Source: Sycobia sp. Sy_11
Lineage: Eukaryota; Arthropoda; Insecta; Hymenoptera; Epichrysomallidae
Length of the DNA: 64,000 nt
Direction: 5' to 3'
NCBI GenBank assembly: GCA_018907035.1
Contig: JACCIC010000004.1
Span: 7,787,001-7,851,000 of the forward strand
Numbering within the stretch: the first letter of the stretch is position 1; every line of letters begins with the position of its first letter. Of the stretch, positions 36,181-48,618 are shown piece by piece. The notes beneath the pieces are model-generated. The model was not told the origin of the DNA, searched no databases, and saw only the letters and a list, made by a program, of their open reading frames with translations. Position numbers and translations under genes: made by a program.

Positions 36181-38160
36181 TCACTTGCGTCATGTCATGG
36201 CTATCAAGCGGTAAAAAGGAACTTCACGAACAAGTGCGACTTGCTGGATTTAAGATATTCAGAAAAGATAAAAGATATTCAAGAGGAGGAAAAGTACTTC
36301 TATTAATTCATAATCTTTAGTTTATAGAAATTGCTAATACTTTTAGTCTTACACAAAATTTACTCGAGAGTCTTGTAAAGTCTAAGACGAGACTGAATAG
36401 GTAAAGTAAACTACCGAAAGATGCAAGAATAATTAAGAGATACAGGGGACTGAGAGAGTACAAAGCATAGTTTGCCAGTCAGTCAAGGTAGCTTCCACGA
36501 CGCACGCAGAATTGCCGCGGTTCCCTCTTGTCATTTAACATTTTGTACAATCTTTAGGTAAATAAATTCTCTTCGCTGTTGTGTCATTTTAAAGTATGCT
36601 TGCCTGCGTATTCAGTTATTCTACAACCTATCCCACTCTAAAAACCTAATAGCAATATATTATCGAATTTAAACCTTAGTTTTGCGTCATCCAAGTTTGT
36701 AGATAAAAGTAACTGTAATCTTTGCCATGAAATGTACGGGTCAGATCATTTTCCTATCTCTATTTATTATAAAACTCAATAAAAACGTGTATTCAATAAA
36801 ATCGTTTAATATTAAAGTCATTGCTTCATTAGTTTCTTAATCATGAATTAATTAGTTTATTAATTATAGACTGCCGAGATTTGAACCTTCAAAAGGCACC
36901 TTTAAAGGTGATCAAATGTATGTCCTGTATCACGTATCAACTATATACAAAGATTATGTCAGAGTTCGATTCTACCTATAGATTTTCCGGCAGTCCAAAG
37001 GTTAAAAATTACTTGAATTGGCTATTTCCATAAAAGGATTAATAAAATTTGTGTTATGGTGCGTCGGCCGAAGCTCTTTGATAATGCAAGCACATGTTTG
37101 CTGCGTCTCTGCCCTTCAGTTTAAAGATGTATATAAGAGATTTATTAGAATCCTAAAATTATCCACGCTAGGAAAGGATATGATGTACTTTCGTTACAAT
37201 AGGAAGGTAGCATAATGATTAAATTGAATTAAATAAAAATAAATGATTAAATTAAAAATTAACGTTTATTTTCATTTTGGAGAATAATTCAAAATAGACA
37301 AAAATTTAAACTCGAATAAAGACCAACCAATATCACATAACGATGCCCCGACTATTTATGCAGTTTCCCATTCCCGGAAAGCGCTTGTCACTGCTCAAAT
37401 ATCAATAAAATTGCAATCGAAAGCTCTCATAAATCGCTACGGATATAGTGCTAAAGAGCGACAGTCCGTAACATTTTAATTTTTAGCGATTCTCTCAATA
37501 CTTTACAAACATGAAAACGTAACCGTACGTTAATGCTAAAACAAACCCATAGATACTTGTTATAAAAGATAAATGGTACAAATTTCTGTGCAATAATTTT
37601 AGTATGAGCTTAGATATTATTCAATTACATCCCACATCGGTATACTCGGGAATGAAAAAGCTACCTGTCTGGCAAAAGAAGCAGTTATCACTGAAATCTC
37701 TAAAAAATCTCTGCTTCAAAATTACGTTCACTGAATAAAGAAATTTACAGGAAAAAAAGCAATCGTATACACTATGAATACAATTATAAGTCAAGAAAAA
37801 AACTAGACCTTTAAGCTATTTCAATTATTTTATAAATATTGTAAATCCAAATCACGGTTCTGTAAAAAGAATCTTCAAGCGCAATTATTAGTACTATTAA
37901 TAGATCTAGGTCCGAACATTACAACCTTACATGCATTCTTAAATTAATTTGTTTATTTATCCCATCTGCCAATGTGACAACATATAGAGCAAGATTATAA
38001 TCGTATTTTGTAAAAAGATCCTAATCGTACTGTATGATAATCGTTCGACTGAAATTTGCTGAAACTCTTGGAAATTATGTGCAAAACTTACATTTAACAC
38101 TATATGCAAAATATTACCTAAATATTAAAAAATTTAATTGCTCATTGAATAAATTAAAAA
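36180..38160 (+). mobile_element. Decayed LINE relic (endonuclease and RNase H pieces)
   Basis: At about 36,240-36,330 the sequence reads LAGFKIFRKDKRYSRGGKVLLLIHN, an endonuclease N-terminal motif. At about 36,690-36,775 EMYGSDHFPISIYYK is the endonuclease end. At about 37,630-37,700 TSHIGILGNEKATCLAKEA is the end of an RNase H domain. Downstream, decayed text resembles the C-terminal region of such proteins. Most of the reverse transcriptase is missing. It is an old copy of the same broad group as the intact LINE but a different family, judging by the differing motif residues. Confidence 0.6.
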
Positions 38161-39094
38161 AATTTTTTTATAAAATAAACAATGTAGCAGAATATTGTTT
38201 TTAAAAAGATTAGTAATGGTTATTATAAAAAATATAATGTCTTTATTGCGTATTACTGTGTCTAATAGTTTGTAAAAATCTATTGGAATAAATTTGAATA
38301 AATAAATTGATTTTTATTTCGTCTTCATTTATTTTGTCTTCATAGTCATAATTTTTATTGTTACTAGACATTCAAAATTTGTTCCATATTTACTTGTTTA
38401 CATTACTTTCTAAATTAAATATTCAAATGTTCTCTATTTTAAGAAGGCTCCATCGCGTCGATTCGTATCAATGCGGTGCCCCGAAGGAGTTTTAAAAGTT
38501 AACTTTGCTATGCAACAAAAAATTGTTTTTCTTAGTGCCGTTCTAAGGTATCTCTTTGTATACTTTGTCTCTAACGCTTGTAACGCGACAAGAATATACT
38601 AAGTTGCTCAAAAACTGAGCGCCGTGTGCGACTCTTATAAAAGATCAGACTTTTTCATTTTCGGATAAATCTCAAGTACAATTGTTACATTTGTTATATT
38701 AATTTTCTTTAGTTTGAGAAATAATAAGGTATATTTTATTACAAGTAAAATTGCGAATTAATAAATTCAGAAATAATTAGGAATTAATTTATTAATTCTA
38801 TTAATGGATTGTACACTTGCTCAGCAATTCTCTAATAAAAGACTTTCTATGAACATCGAAACTTACTATGAGATTGTATATAAAATTCTATTTTAATATA
38901 GATCGAAGCAATAAATTGGAAAGCATTATTAAAAATAAATAAATAACAAGATACTATCGATATATCCTGTCTTGTTATTTATAATTTTTTGATTATGAAA
39001 TATTGTTACGTTTCGCATTGATTATAATCCTTTTACAGAAATTAATTTAGAAAAAGTAAGAGCAAACTTTCATTAGAATGAATCAAAAATTTTT

Positions 39095-39147
39095 AAATTA
39101 ATAAATATTTTTTTATTGGTCTTACAGTCCAATCAATTCAATCCAAA

Positions 39148-39178
<31 letters not shown>

Positions 39179-39598
39179 TAAGAAATAAAAAAAAATTATA
39201 ATGACAGTCAGACTGTCCTTGTTTACATTCACCCCCGTAGACTAATCTGAAAATAAAATATTAGCTGAAAAAATTCTTTGTTAGTAAAGTGCAGTCTGAC
39301 TGTCGCCAACACCCTTATGAGGAGCCGTAGCGAGCTCGAAACGTTGGACAAGTCTTCAATTAGGTAAGGGTGTTGGGGACAGTCAGACTGCACTTTACTA
39401 ACAAAGAATTTTTTCAGCTAATATTTTATTTTCAGATTAGTCTACGGGGGTGAATGTAAACAAGGACAGTCTGACTGTCATTATAATTTTAATTTAATTT
39501 TTAATTTAATTTTTATTTTTAATTTTTATTTTATTTTTATTTTATTTTATTTTATTTATTTTTTTTTATTTTTTTTTTATTTTTATTTTTATTTTTTA

Positions 39599-39629
<31 letters not shown>

Positions 39630-39683
39630 TTTGGATTGAATTGATTGGACTGTAAGACCAATAAAAAAAAAATTTATTAATTT
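39095..39683. repeat. Large palindrome (foldback element) with a hammerhead-like centre
   Basis: The left arm (39,095-39,317) and right arm (39,365-39,683) are near-perfect inverted copies. Outward from a 47-nt centre they read ACACCCTTA, CAGTCTGACTGTC, CTTTGTTAGTAAAG, CCCCCGTAGACTAATCTG, GTCCTTGTTTACATTCAC and finally GGTCTTACAGTCCAATCAAT. The right arm is about 100 bp longer because a (TTTTA)n-like tract has expanded. The centre (39,318-39,364) contains CCGTAGCGAGCTCGAAACG. Related single-arm sequence occurs at about 5437-5525 and 7570-7690. Confidence 0.85.
39312..39352 (+). ncRNA. Hammerhead-ribozyme-like motif, degenerate
   Basis: Reading the + strand, CTTATGA (one change from the conserved CTGANGA) is followed by a GAGC/GCTC stem, then the conserved GAAAC. 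Pairing of the two palindrome arms would form stem I of a type I hammerhead. Such ribozymes are known in the terminal repeats of Penelope-like retroelements. The related copy at 5435 has CTGAGGA, an AACCG-TAG-CGGTT stem and TGAAAC, so each copy retains features the other has lost. Stem III and the cleavage triplet were not placed with confidence. Confidence 0.35.
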
Positions 39684-42600
39684 GTATATGGGCAGTCGAC
39701 AAAAGTACAATTCAATTGTTTCAAAAATTTTTAGTTTATTAAAAGTGATTGCTTACCTTTGTAACATATTTTGTTACATCATTTATAATAAAAATTCATT
39801 AATGGATATCTTAAATAAATAATTAGTATCATAAATTGTTCTTTCCATAAAACTATAAATTTTTCTTATGAAGATAAATCATCGACTATATCAATTATAT
39901 ACCCAGAATAAGAAAAAAGTATGGAAACTTCTAAAATTTTCGAGGATTAGCGATATAAAAAAGTTTATACTCTAGGTAACGAGCAATGAACATCCATTTA
40001 ACGATCACTAAAATATTAACTTTATTTAATAAATGAGCACTGAACTTTTTATATCAAAATTCAAAGAGTGGTACGTTTGTCCACATATTTCGGTTTAAAA
40101 TTCATTATTTTTTTTCTATTATTTTTTGCTAGTTTTCATAGAAATCCTGCTAATGGCGTTATTATAGCTATATTTCAGCTACAGCGATTATGTTAACCTT
40201 AGATTTAATGACATAAAATTTTATTTTTTCCGTCCCATCTGCATTTCTGAGAATCTCAGCAAGATAGAGATGAAATGATGCAGAAGAGAATTAAAGGGAT
40301 TGTCAATAGTATTAAATAAAAAGTCTACTTTCTAGGTTATTTCAAGGTGAAAATTATTTTTTGTGAGAATTTCTCTCCTGACATTTTTCATTACCTAAAA
40401 TCAAATGTTTCAAATTATTTCAGATATATTCTAAAGGAAATAAAGAGTTTATCTAGAAATGTGATCAATATTTAATTAATTTTTTGAATAAATTATAATT
40501 TTTATGGTTTCAAATTTTGAAAAATCATAAAAAGCAAATAAATAATCTATTTTTAGTCATTTTTCTTTTTTCTCGTTAAAGTCTTTAAGATTTTGATTGT
40601 TTAGTAACCTTAATTATGCAAGCAGCAAAAATAACAAAATTAATTAATAAATATATTTTCAGTAATTTTTCAAATTTGATGGTTGAGGTTGTAGTGACCG
40701 ACTATAAGATTGTCAACCCAATTCAATTTGTGCTGTAGAAAAATTTTACGTTGAGTGCTTTTCTGGTAGATGATATCCAGATAGATGATACCATAAAGAA
40801 ATAAGTCACTAAACTTGAATAAAATGGGAATATTACTCGTATTCTTTGTGCTTTGATAATTCTTTAGTTAAATCCTGATATCAACAGTTGTCCAGCTGAA
40901 AGACCTTTTTTAAGAATTCTTAAAGCCTTAAATGTCATGCTTATCACCTTACTTTGGTGCAAAAAATGCAAATTGATCGTTTTCAATACCGAATTATATT
41001 TGATTGATGGGCTTCACAGATAGAAGATGATATAAATTTTTTTAACATTATCCCTTTTACTTATTAGGCTACAACATCTATTTCAAAGTAGATGGAGAAC
41101 TCAGTAGGTATAATTATCAATACTACTAGTACACGAATTCTCATTGGCACAGAACTTTAAATCATTATAGATATGACATTCTTCCAGTACAATCTGAAAT
41201 CGTCAACCATTATTTGACTGTTTGTTTTTTCATTTATTCGTTGTTTTGATCTTGAGAAAGATATTGATTCGGCTAACGAAATTGATGGAAGATGGCGAAT
41301 TAGAATCGCGACAAATAATGCGGATTCGGCAAGATGATGTATGGGCTGTTTTTGGATCAAAATTATAATCGTAATAGTTTTAGGGATATAACTTAATTAT
41401 ATAAATAAATAAGGCCTCGTTGAACATCTGACCTCAGATACGTAGATTTATTTTTATTGAGCTATTAAAGCAATGCATTTGAACAATAACCCATATTTAG
41501 AGCAAACAAGTAAACTCGCATCGGCAGAACATGCGTTGTAAAATTTATAGACAATCGGACAGCATTAGGTTTTCAACCTTTTCAATTTAAAGCACATCAG
41601 TTATCCAAATGTTGTATACTCTTCATCTTAATATAAAGTGTTGTTCGTATCTATTATTATCAAATATTGCTTCATTCATAATGGTAATTCCTTATCATAA
41701 TTAACAAAAACTCTAGTATAGAGATCAAGAGAAGAGATAAAATTAAATTGGAAAAAATATTTTTAATCTTATATTTGGCCAATTAGAAAATACTATAGGC
41801 AGAAGTATAAAGGTATAAGCGTTTATGCTATACTCTTATGGTATTTATATTCACGTTTAAAAAAATTAAGACTTATTTATTTATTCTTTCACAATGATGG
41901 TTCATATCTAATACATGGATACTCATCAAATTATAGACAAGTTGCTCATAGTTATTCATATATAAAATATTACTTATATTTCTAGTCGCCGATAGATGGA
42001 ATAACTTAATTTTCTTTTTTTTTTATTTTGATAAGTACAATAAAAATAAATTCTTCGCTCGTTCTTAGCCGATCCTTCTCTTGAATTAGCCGATATGATA
42101 CAAGGTGGAACTGTGCCCAAAACAACAAATATTATACAAAATATCAGTTGTATAAAATATTATCATTATCATACGTGTATCAATTATGAACTATCTTTGA
42201 GACCTTGCAAATATTAATAAATGCTTTTTGCATTGATATAGTATGGAATTTCCGGACCATCGAGTTTGGAATGATTGAAGACCGTTCAGTAGAGAGAAGA
42301 TGGAATCTCGTTAGAAGGCCATAAGACTTCGCTTATCCGAAAAGGATAACTCACTTAGGCATCTAGACAGAAGAGATGAAGGAGGTGGAATTCGCACTCC
42401 CTCCCGAGCAATTCCCTTAACTTATGAAAAAAGTAAGAATTGGAATTAGATAGGGATAGTGACGACACGTGCATACGAAATAGAGCTAGAGATCTAAGAT
42501 ACTTCTGCGAGCAAGAGAGATTCCAGAGGGGCGTGTAAAATTTATATGAGGCTCTAAGACCGCGTTGAAGAACGTAATGTAGGCTCAGTTTATGAATCAC

Positions 42601-44340
42601 TTTTGCTCTCGCAAACAACCTCTTTCTCCATAAATTTACTAAAAATATCTCAGTGTTTGATGCCTTTGCGAAAATAACTAAATATATTAAAAGAAGCGTT
42701 ACTCTAAGGTGTAATTGTTCATTGCAAGCCTGAAATTGTTATCGAGCATTCATGCTGAAGATAGCAACAAGAGTGAAAGAACATAACTAATTGTAAGATT
42801 TGAACACGTGAACATAGAAATTCTAGTCCTGTGATATTAAATGGTGGTTGAAATTTGAATTAAAAAATCAATTGAGTTGCCATATTATAACTAGGTAAAG
42901 CCTGCAGCTACGTATTATCTTACGCCATAAGATTAACTCCAGTAAGTACAAATGCACCGCGGGAGTGAAGCAAACATTGATGAACCGTAACGTTGGGATA
43001 ATTTTCTGATCGAAGAAATTATTGTTAATATTAAGCCAGAACTTCATCAGTGCAGTTTAAATATTACAAAAGTGTAGATCTTATAAATGCAAATTTGAGA
43101 GAATATTTAACATTAATGAAAAAATATTATGAATAATCGTTTTTTTATCATTATCAACTCATGAATTTTTTAATGTTTTCGTAACTTCAGACTTTTGTTT
43201 TTTTTTTCATGTTAGCATACAGTACAAGTAATATTTGTTTTAATAAATTCGACTGTAGGTTTTATTTTGCGTTAATAACATTATAGATTATTGTTAATAA
43301 AAAATTACATTAATTATTCGACTAAAAATTAAAATAATTATTTTAGTTATATGCATATTGCAGAGTTCATTTATAAAAGTTATACTTTATTAGTTGATTA
43401 GCAACTAATTAAAAGTTTTCAGAATTTCTCCATTAATAAAGGTCCAGGAGTTGATTACTGTACTAGTCTGACTTGATAGACTAACAACTGAATGCAGATT
43501 TAAACAAATCAGAGCTCTGAACACCTCTGTGTTAAGCTAGAAACTTATAACCTATGGTCTATCTTAATAATAGTTGCAAAAAATGAAATTGAAGGAAGAT
43601 CCGCCGGCACAAAAAAGGTATTCGTTTTTTTTTTGTTACACACAAATGTTTCTTCGGTGACTGTGTAAACTCTCCGAGGATCCCCCTGTCGGTCTGGCAT
43701 GCTGCCACCATGTTGCTCACAATTGAAATTAAAGCTTAACTTAATCCTTTTCTATATCTACTATTATTGATCACCCTATTTTTGTCTTACTACGGATTCA
43801 TACTCACTAAACACGCTGTATATGCAATACCTACAATTTGTTCGAAAATTTTTCTGAATCGAGATCTTCAGACTAGGTATATAAATTTTCGAATTTAATA
43901 TCATTTTCTAATAATAAGTAATTAATGATACTCAACGAATAAAGCAAATACTGCACAAAGCTGCTTCTATATTATCTAATAATAATTCCCAATACCATTT
44001 CCTTCTTTGGTCTTTTCCAAAATCCAAGTTAACGATACAGTTTTTCACATTCTTCCAAGTCTGATTTAAAAGTGAAAAGTGAAAAGATATGATTGCATGT
44101 TTTATATGTTGAATATCAGATATAAATTAACAGTTGATAGTGATTGTAGATAGACAAATATATAGGGAACAGACGAAAGATGATGGCTTGTTCGATGAAC
44201 TGAGCAGTAAATTACTACAAGGATTGAATGTACCGATGCAAAGAATTATATACAAATAATGGCGAATGCAGAAAATCGATTGTCACGGTCATACGATTAC
44301 TATTCTATATATATAATCTAATAAGTCAAGCAAATGAATA
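39684..44340. other. Intergenic DNA, nothing recognised
   Basis: AT-rich. The minus-strand frames at 41,157-41,360 and 42,355-42,618 show no domain and no splice context. A somewhat more GC-balanced stretch at 42,240-42,620 could be part of a non-coding transcript or an unrecognised repeat. Confidence 0.4.
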
Positions 44341-44363
44341 GGAAACGAAAGAGAATAAGGAAA

Positions 44364-44365
<2 letters not shown>

Positions 44366-44394
<29 letters not shown>
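44366..44394. repeat. (GA)n tract in a purine-rich block
   Basis: About 29 bp of GA repeat inside a purine-biased, relatively CpG-rich block at 44,340-44,690. In insects GA tracts often mark regulatory DNA bound by GAGA-type factors; no gene start was identified. Confidence 0.85.
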
Positions 44395-44399
<5 letters not shown>

Positions 44400-46102
44400 G
44401 ACGAGAAAGATAGGAAAACCTGTTTTTTATAAGCGAAGCAACAGGATTCGTCCTTTTAATTCACTCGTCGGTGAAATTATAACCGAACGACCCGCGTAGA
44501 ATCAGGAAATGGAACGACGAGAGCTTCGTTGTAAAAAGTAAAGAAATAGAAAGGCGGAGAAATAAAGAGCGAAGTGGGAGAATGAAGGGGGAGTCGGACG
44601 TTGGATGGAAAAAAAGAGCTTCGCTGAATAAAAGGGTTCGAGGCGACGTGCATATTTGCAGAAAAGTTGTACGTCGTATCGAGCGAACTTTTAAATAATG
44701 GAGCAGTTTAATGTTTTAATTAATGAAGTAGCAATTGATCGCGAAATTATGAATTAATTAACTCCAAAAAGGTATCTATCGGTATAGGTATTATTAAAAA
44801 TTTATTTGTTGATTTTTTTTTTAATTAGGTCAAGCGATATTTCAACGAATAAATTGTAAATTCAACCGTTACTTATGGATTAATCAGAATTGTTGCGATA
44901 TGTAATTGAGCTTTTGCATGATTTATGTAACATCAGCAAATTATATACCCTGTCTAATAATCGTGTATACAGAAAAAGAAATTCTGAATTTGTTAGAAGT
45001 CATTAAAAAAAAGTAAATGAATGTAGAAATATTTGGTAAAATTATTTCGCTAAAATTAACAAGCAGTACGTCCTTTGAATTATCGAAGAGTTGAAAAAGC
45101 GTGATATTTTTTACTTTCAATGAATAATTATGTTACTTCTACAATTGAAAAAGAGGAGGCACGAATTTAATGAACAACAATGAATGTTAAAAATTGAAAA
45201 ATGCGTCAGCTGATTTTTTTGCATATCCTGCACGGTGTAGTTGGATGTCTAAATTCATTTATTTTAACTAAATATCGATAGTGTAATTTACTGATTTATT
45301 AAATTTATTTTTTGATTGAATTTATTAATAATTTAAGTTGACATCTATAAGTCTTTTTTCTTTTAAATTTCATAAACTTTCACGTTACATTAAATAACTA
45401 TACGAAGCAATAGGTACTCATTTTGAAAATTAAAAATACGTAATAAATAAGTAATAAATTAGTGTAATAAATTAGAGCTTACTACATTTCATTGATGTTA
45501 TTATTTGTTTGCTTCTTTTATCGGTACATGTAATATTCAGTTTTATCAGTCAAAAATAAGAATGAATTGCAATAAAATTACATATCATAAAATAACTAAA
45601 TTATTTTACATAAGATAAAAACTAACTATGTTGTCATAACTTTTTTAGATTTGTTCTTGTTTTTTTTTATACGTATATGTACGCGAATTAAAACGAATTG
45701 TTTCACAATCGCTTTATTTTATATTATATATGAATAGTTAAATTATTTTATCACCTAAGAAAAGATTTTTATCCTCCTTTTTCTATTTTATTCTTATAAA
45801 AATATTAATTTCAATAGATGGTATAGAATATTCAACGTGAACTTTAACATGGAAATGGCCAACTCCCACGAATCTTTAGAAAGTTATAAGGATGTAAGAG
45901 AACTGTATCGCAAGGTTTGAGAAACTCAAAATTTTCAATTCACATTCTATTTGTTTCATTTATTTATAAAAATAAACAAATAAGAATGATCTTTCTTCTG
46001 AAATTTTAAGGTAACTTGTAATTCTTAGCTTTGTAACATATTTATTAAAATAAAAAAACTATTTTATCTCTTTTCAATGTAAATAGAAAAAAATCAATAT
46101 AT

Positions 46103-46176
<74 letters not shown>
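46103..46176. repeat. (CA)n-(TA)n compound microsatellite
   Basis: A CA array of about 53 bp runs directly into a TA array of about 22 bp. Confidence 0.96.
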
Positions 46177-46589
46177 GAATATATAAAAAGAATGAAGATA
46201 AGAAAGCAGAGTAGTCTGTCTTACAAAACAGAAGCACAATTAAACTTTGCACTTGATTCCGACTACTTGCGCTCTTCCATCCCTGTACTTCCCCTCCCGA
46301 CCCTACTGCCACTCCTGTCTCTTAATCAAGCACGTAAAAGGGGACGGCAGCGGAGGGGAGGGGGCGTGTAATTTTCAAAGCCCGATTTTCTTTTCACCGG
46401 ATTCCGTATACATATCTTTTATAGAATGCATATCGCCGTGCAAAAACGAACAAGAAAAGAAAAAAAAATAGCTGCGCAGAAGCTGAAAAAGAAAGAACTT
46501 TAAATTCTGCGGATACGAGCTCCTTTCCCTCCCCTCTCACCACTCTCTTCTCTTTCTAAGCAAAACTGAAAAAATCTCTTTCAGATCGG

Positions 46590-46680
46590 ACTGTGGCTTT
46601 GCGAAAAAAAGGAGCACGCACACAGAGATTTCTCCTTCAAGGACTTGCTCGTCCTCTCGCTGTATCCCGGTATCTCTTTC

Positions 46681-46720
<40 letters not shown>

Positions 46721-46874
46721 GTCGACGCCGGTTATCGACCAGTCAGTCTCAAGCAGGGGAGAGACGCACGGACTCAACGGTCGATGCCTACCATCCCTCT
46801 CTTGCTCTCTCACTCTTTCCACCACCGAGAATTGAGAAGGGTGAGACCAGCCGACAGGAGCCAGACTCTCTCAC

Positions 46875-46916
<42 letters not shown>

Positions 46917-47060
46917 GCACACACAAAATACTATTTCCCAGAGCGCGCGGGATTAGCGAGCGTGCGAGTGAACCGCCGCGGTTGCAGACCGACGCGCCAC
47001 AGTCGCGATTCTCGGTGAAAAATTTTTTCCTTCGCGCCAGAGTCGCGCGGTTAATAATAT
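46590..47060 (+). promoter_or_regulatory. CpG-rich candidate promoter and 5' UTR
   Basis: This block is strongly GC- and CpG-rich compared with its AT-rich surroundings, and contains two CT arrays (46,687-46,718 and 46,865-46,896) and a CA array. An arthropod-type initiator TCAGTC lies at 46,743-46,748. Long overlapping open frames on both strands arise because GC-rich DNA has few stops. It is followed by an ATG at 47,059 and splice-site-like sequences. The transcript is inferred, not seen. Confidence 0.4.
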
Positions 47061-47936
47061 GAAGCTGAAGCCTGCCGATATTGCGCGTACCGGCTTTCAG
47101 GAGAGGAAGGGACTTAGAAGAATCAAATCCCCACCCCCGCTCAATTTTGAAATATACGGAGCATTAAAGGAATATCGTGCCAAAATTTCATATAACAATT
47201 CGAGTGATGTATGTAAGATATTATTGAAGGGAAGTCGTACGCTTGACATTAAAAAAAAAAAAAAAACACTTTGATATTGCGATTTTTTTGAAAAATAAGT
47301 AAATTGAACTAATAGATTTTAAAATTTAACACAATACTAAGCATACTTATATGACTATTGCTCGTATGTAATTTTTTGTAATTTTCTTAATATAAAAAAA
47401 TTTTTATTATTATTTTATTATTATTTTAATACATACCGTGATATTATTGATTATCACGTGAAAAATTAAAAAATTTAGATTTTAAGAACATTTATTCTAC
47501 GTAAATATATTAATTTTTATATTGATATTCTATGTAATAAAATTAATTTTAATATTTTAACATTTAGACGAGTAGAATTTTTACGTTGATATCAATCACG
47601 CAAAAATTGAAAGAATTTAATAATGATCGAATATACTTGCGACATTTAAATTGCTTTTCTCATTGACACAGATAGAATTTGCAAAAACTAAAATATGAGA
47701 TTAAACTTATTATTATTCTTTTAAATACCGCAAAAACGATTTTTTTTTTTAAATCTAATTTTTCTCTTTGTTACAGGCACTTATACTAATGCAAGCGTGT
47801 CAGAGACGTGCTCTCGAGGCTTGTACGTCAGGAACATGCGTTTACATTGTCATCTACGGTTCCAACTAAATTGTCAGCGTAGCGACGAGGATAGATTGAA
47901 GAAAAATGCTGCCTTGCCTCCCTTGGTAACTCCCGG
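47059..47936 (+). CDS. Candidate first coding exons of an unrecognised gene
   Basis: ATG at 47,059 opens a 50-codon stretch (MKLKPADIARTGFQERKG start) up to donor-like GTATGT at 47,209 or GTAAGA four bases later. A strong acceptor (TTTCTCTTTGTTACAG, ending 47,776) begins a GC-rich block that stays open to at least 47,936, with donors at 47,926 (GTAACT) and 47,937 (GTATGA). If the GTAAGA donor is used, the phase joins as a TGC codon to TYTNASVSETCSRGLYVRN. No domain or family was recognised. Equally, both blocks may be untranslated 5' exons. Confidence 0.25.
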
Positions 47937-47939
47937 GTA

Positions 47940-48610
47940 TGATTACTGATCGAGCAAAACCAGATGTCTACTTTTTTTCCTCGTTCTATTAATTATCGAA
48001 CGTTATGCACGTAATAAAATGTTTGATTTTTATTCTTTTCCAATACAAAAAGGCGCATAAGCTTTGAAAAATTTTGAAAAATGGAAAAAATATTCTCAAT
48101 TTTAGATTTTGAAAGTTTGTTTCCTAGTATCAGTAATATAATTTAAGATTGCGGCTGCTATTAATATACTAAATATATGCGTAGATTTCTAATTTTATTA
48201 CACATGATGATATTGGAAAATTTGGCCATTAAGTTTCATAGAATTTACTCATTGCGAAACTCACGTCAACTTCCTTAAATTTAAAATGGCGAACCCAATA
48301 TGGCTGCCTTATTAGTAAAACGTGGATATTTCTAATATAAGGCACGTGTAATTTATATGCTCAATGCTCTCTTCTAGCTGCAGTACAAACGCTGTTCATA
48401 TAAAAGATTTGTGTCCATGAAAATTTTTCATAAATATGTCCAGAAGAAGTTATTCTCAAAATGTATACCATAATCGATAACGGGCTGTTTTACCAGACAT
48501 TGTCAAAAATTGTCGAAGTAGTCAGAGTTTGCATAGTGTCGTCGTATTTGCCAAACGTTCCCAAATTATTGTCGAATGTTGACATTTTTTTACCAATAAT
48601 CTCACCAAAA
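47940..48610. other. AT-rich DNA, possible intron
   Basis: Nothing recognised. It follows the candidate second exon and precedes the hAT insertion; the open frame at 48,461-48,646 crosses the hAT border and is not a gene. Confidence 0.4.
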
Positions 48611-48618
48611 TCCGTCTG
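48611..48618. repeat. hAT target-site duplication, left copy
   Basis: TCCGTCTG directly before the element; identical to 49,830-49,837. Confidence 0.9.

Noticed and set aside
39118..39640. CRISPR-like array, because of the repeated CAGTCTGACTGTC
   Set aside because: The repeats are inverted arm sequences of a palindrome, not evenly spaced direct repeats, and the genome is eukaryotic.
46045..46312. Minus-strand frames with cysteine-valine and isoleucine-tyrosine runs
   Set aside because: Translation of the CA/TA microsatellite.
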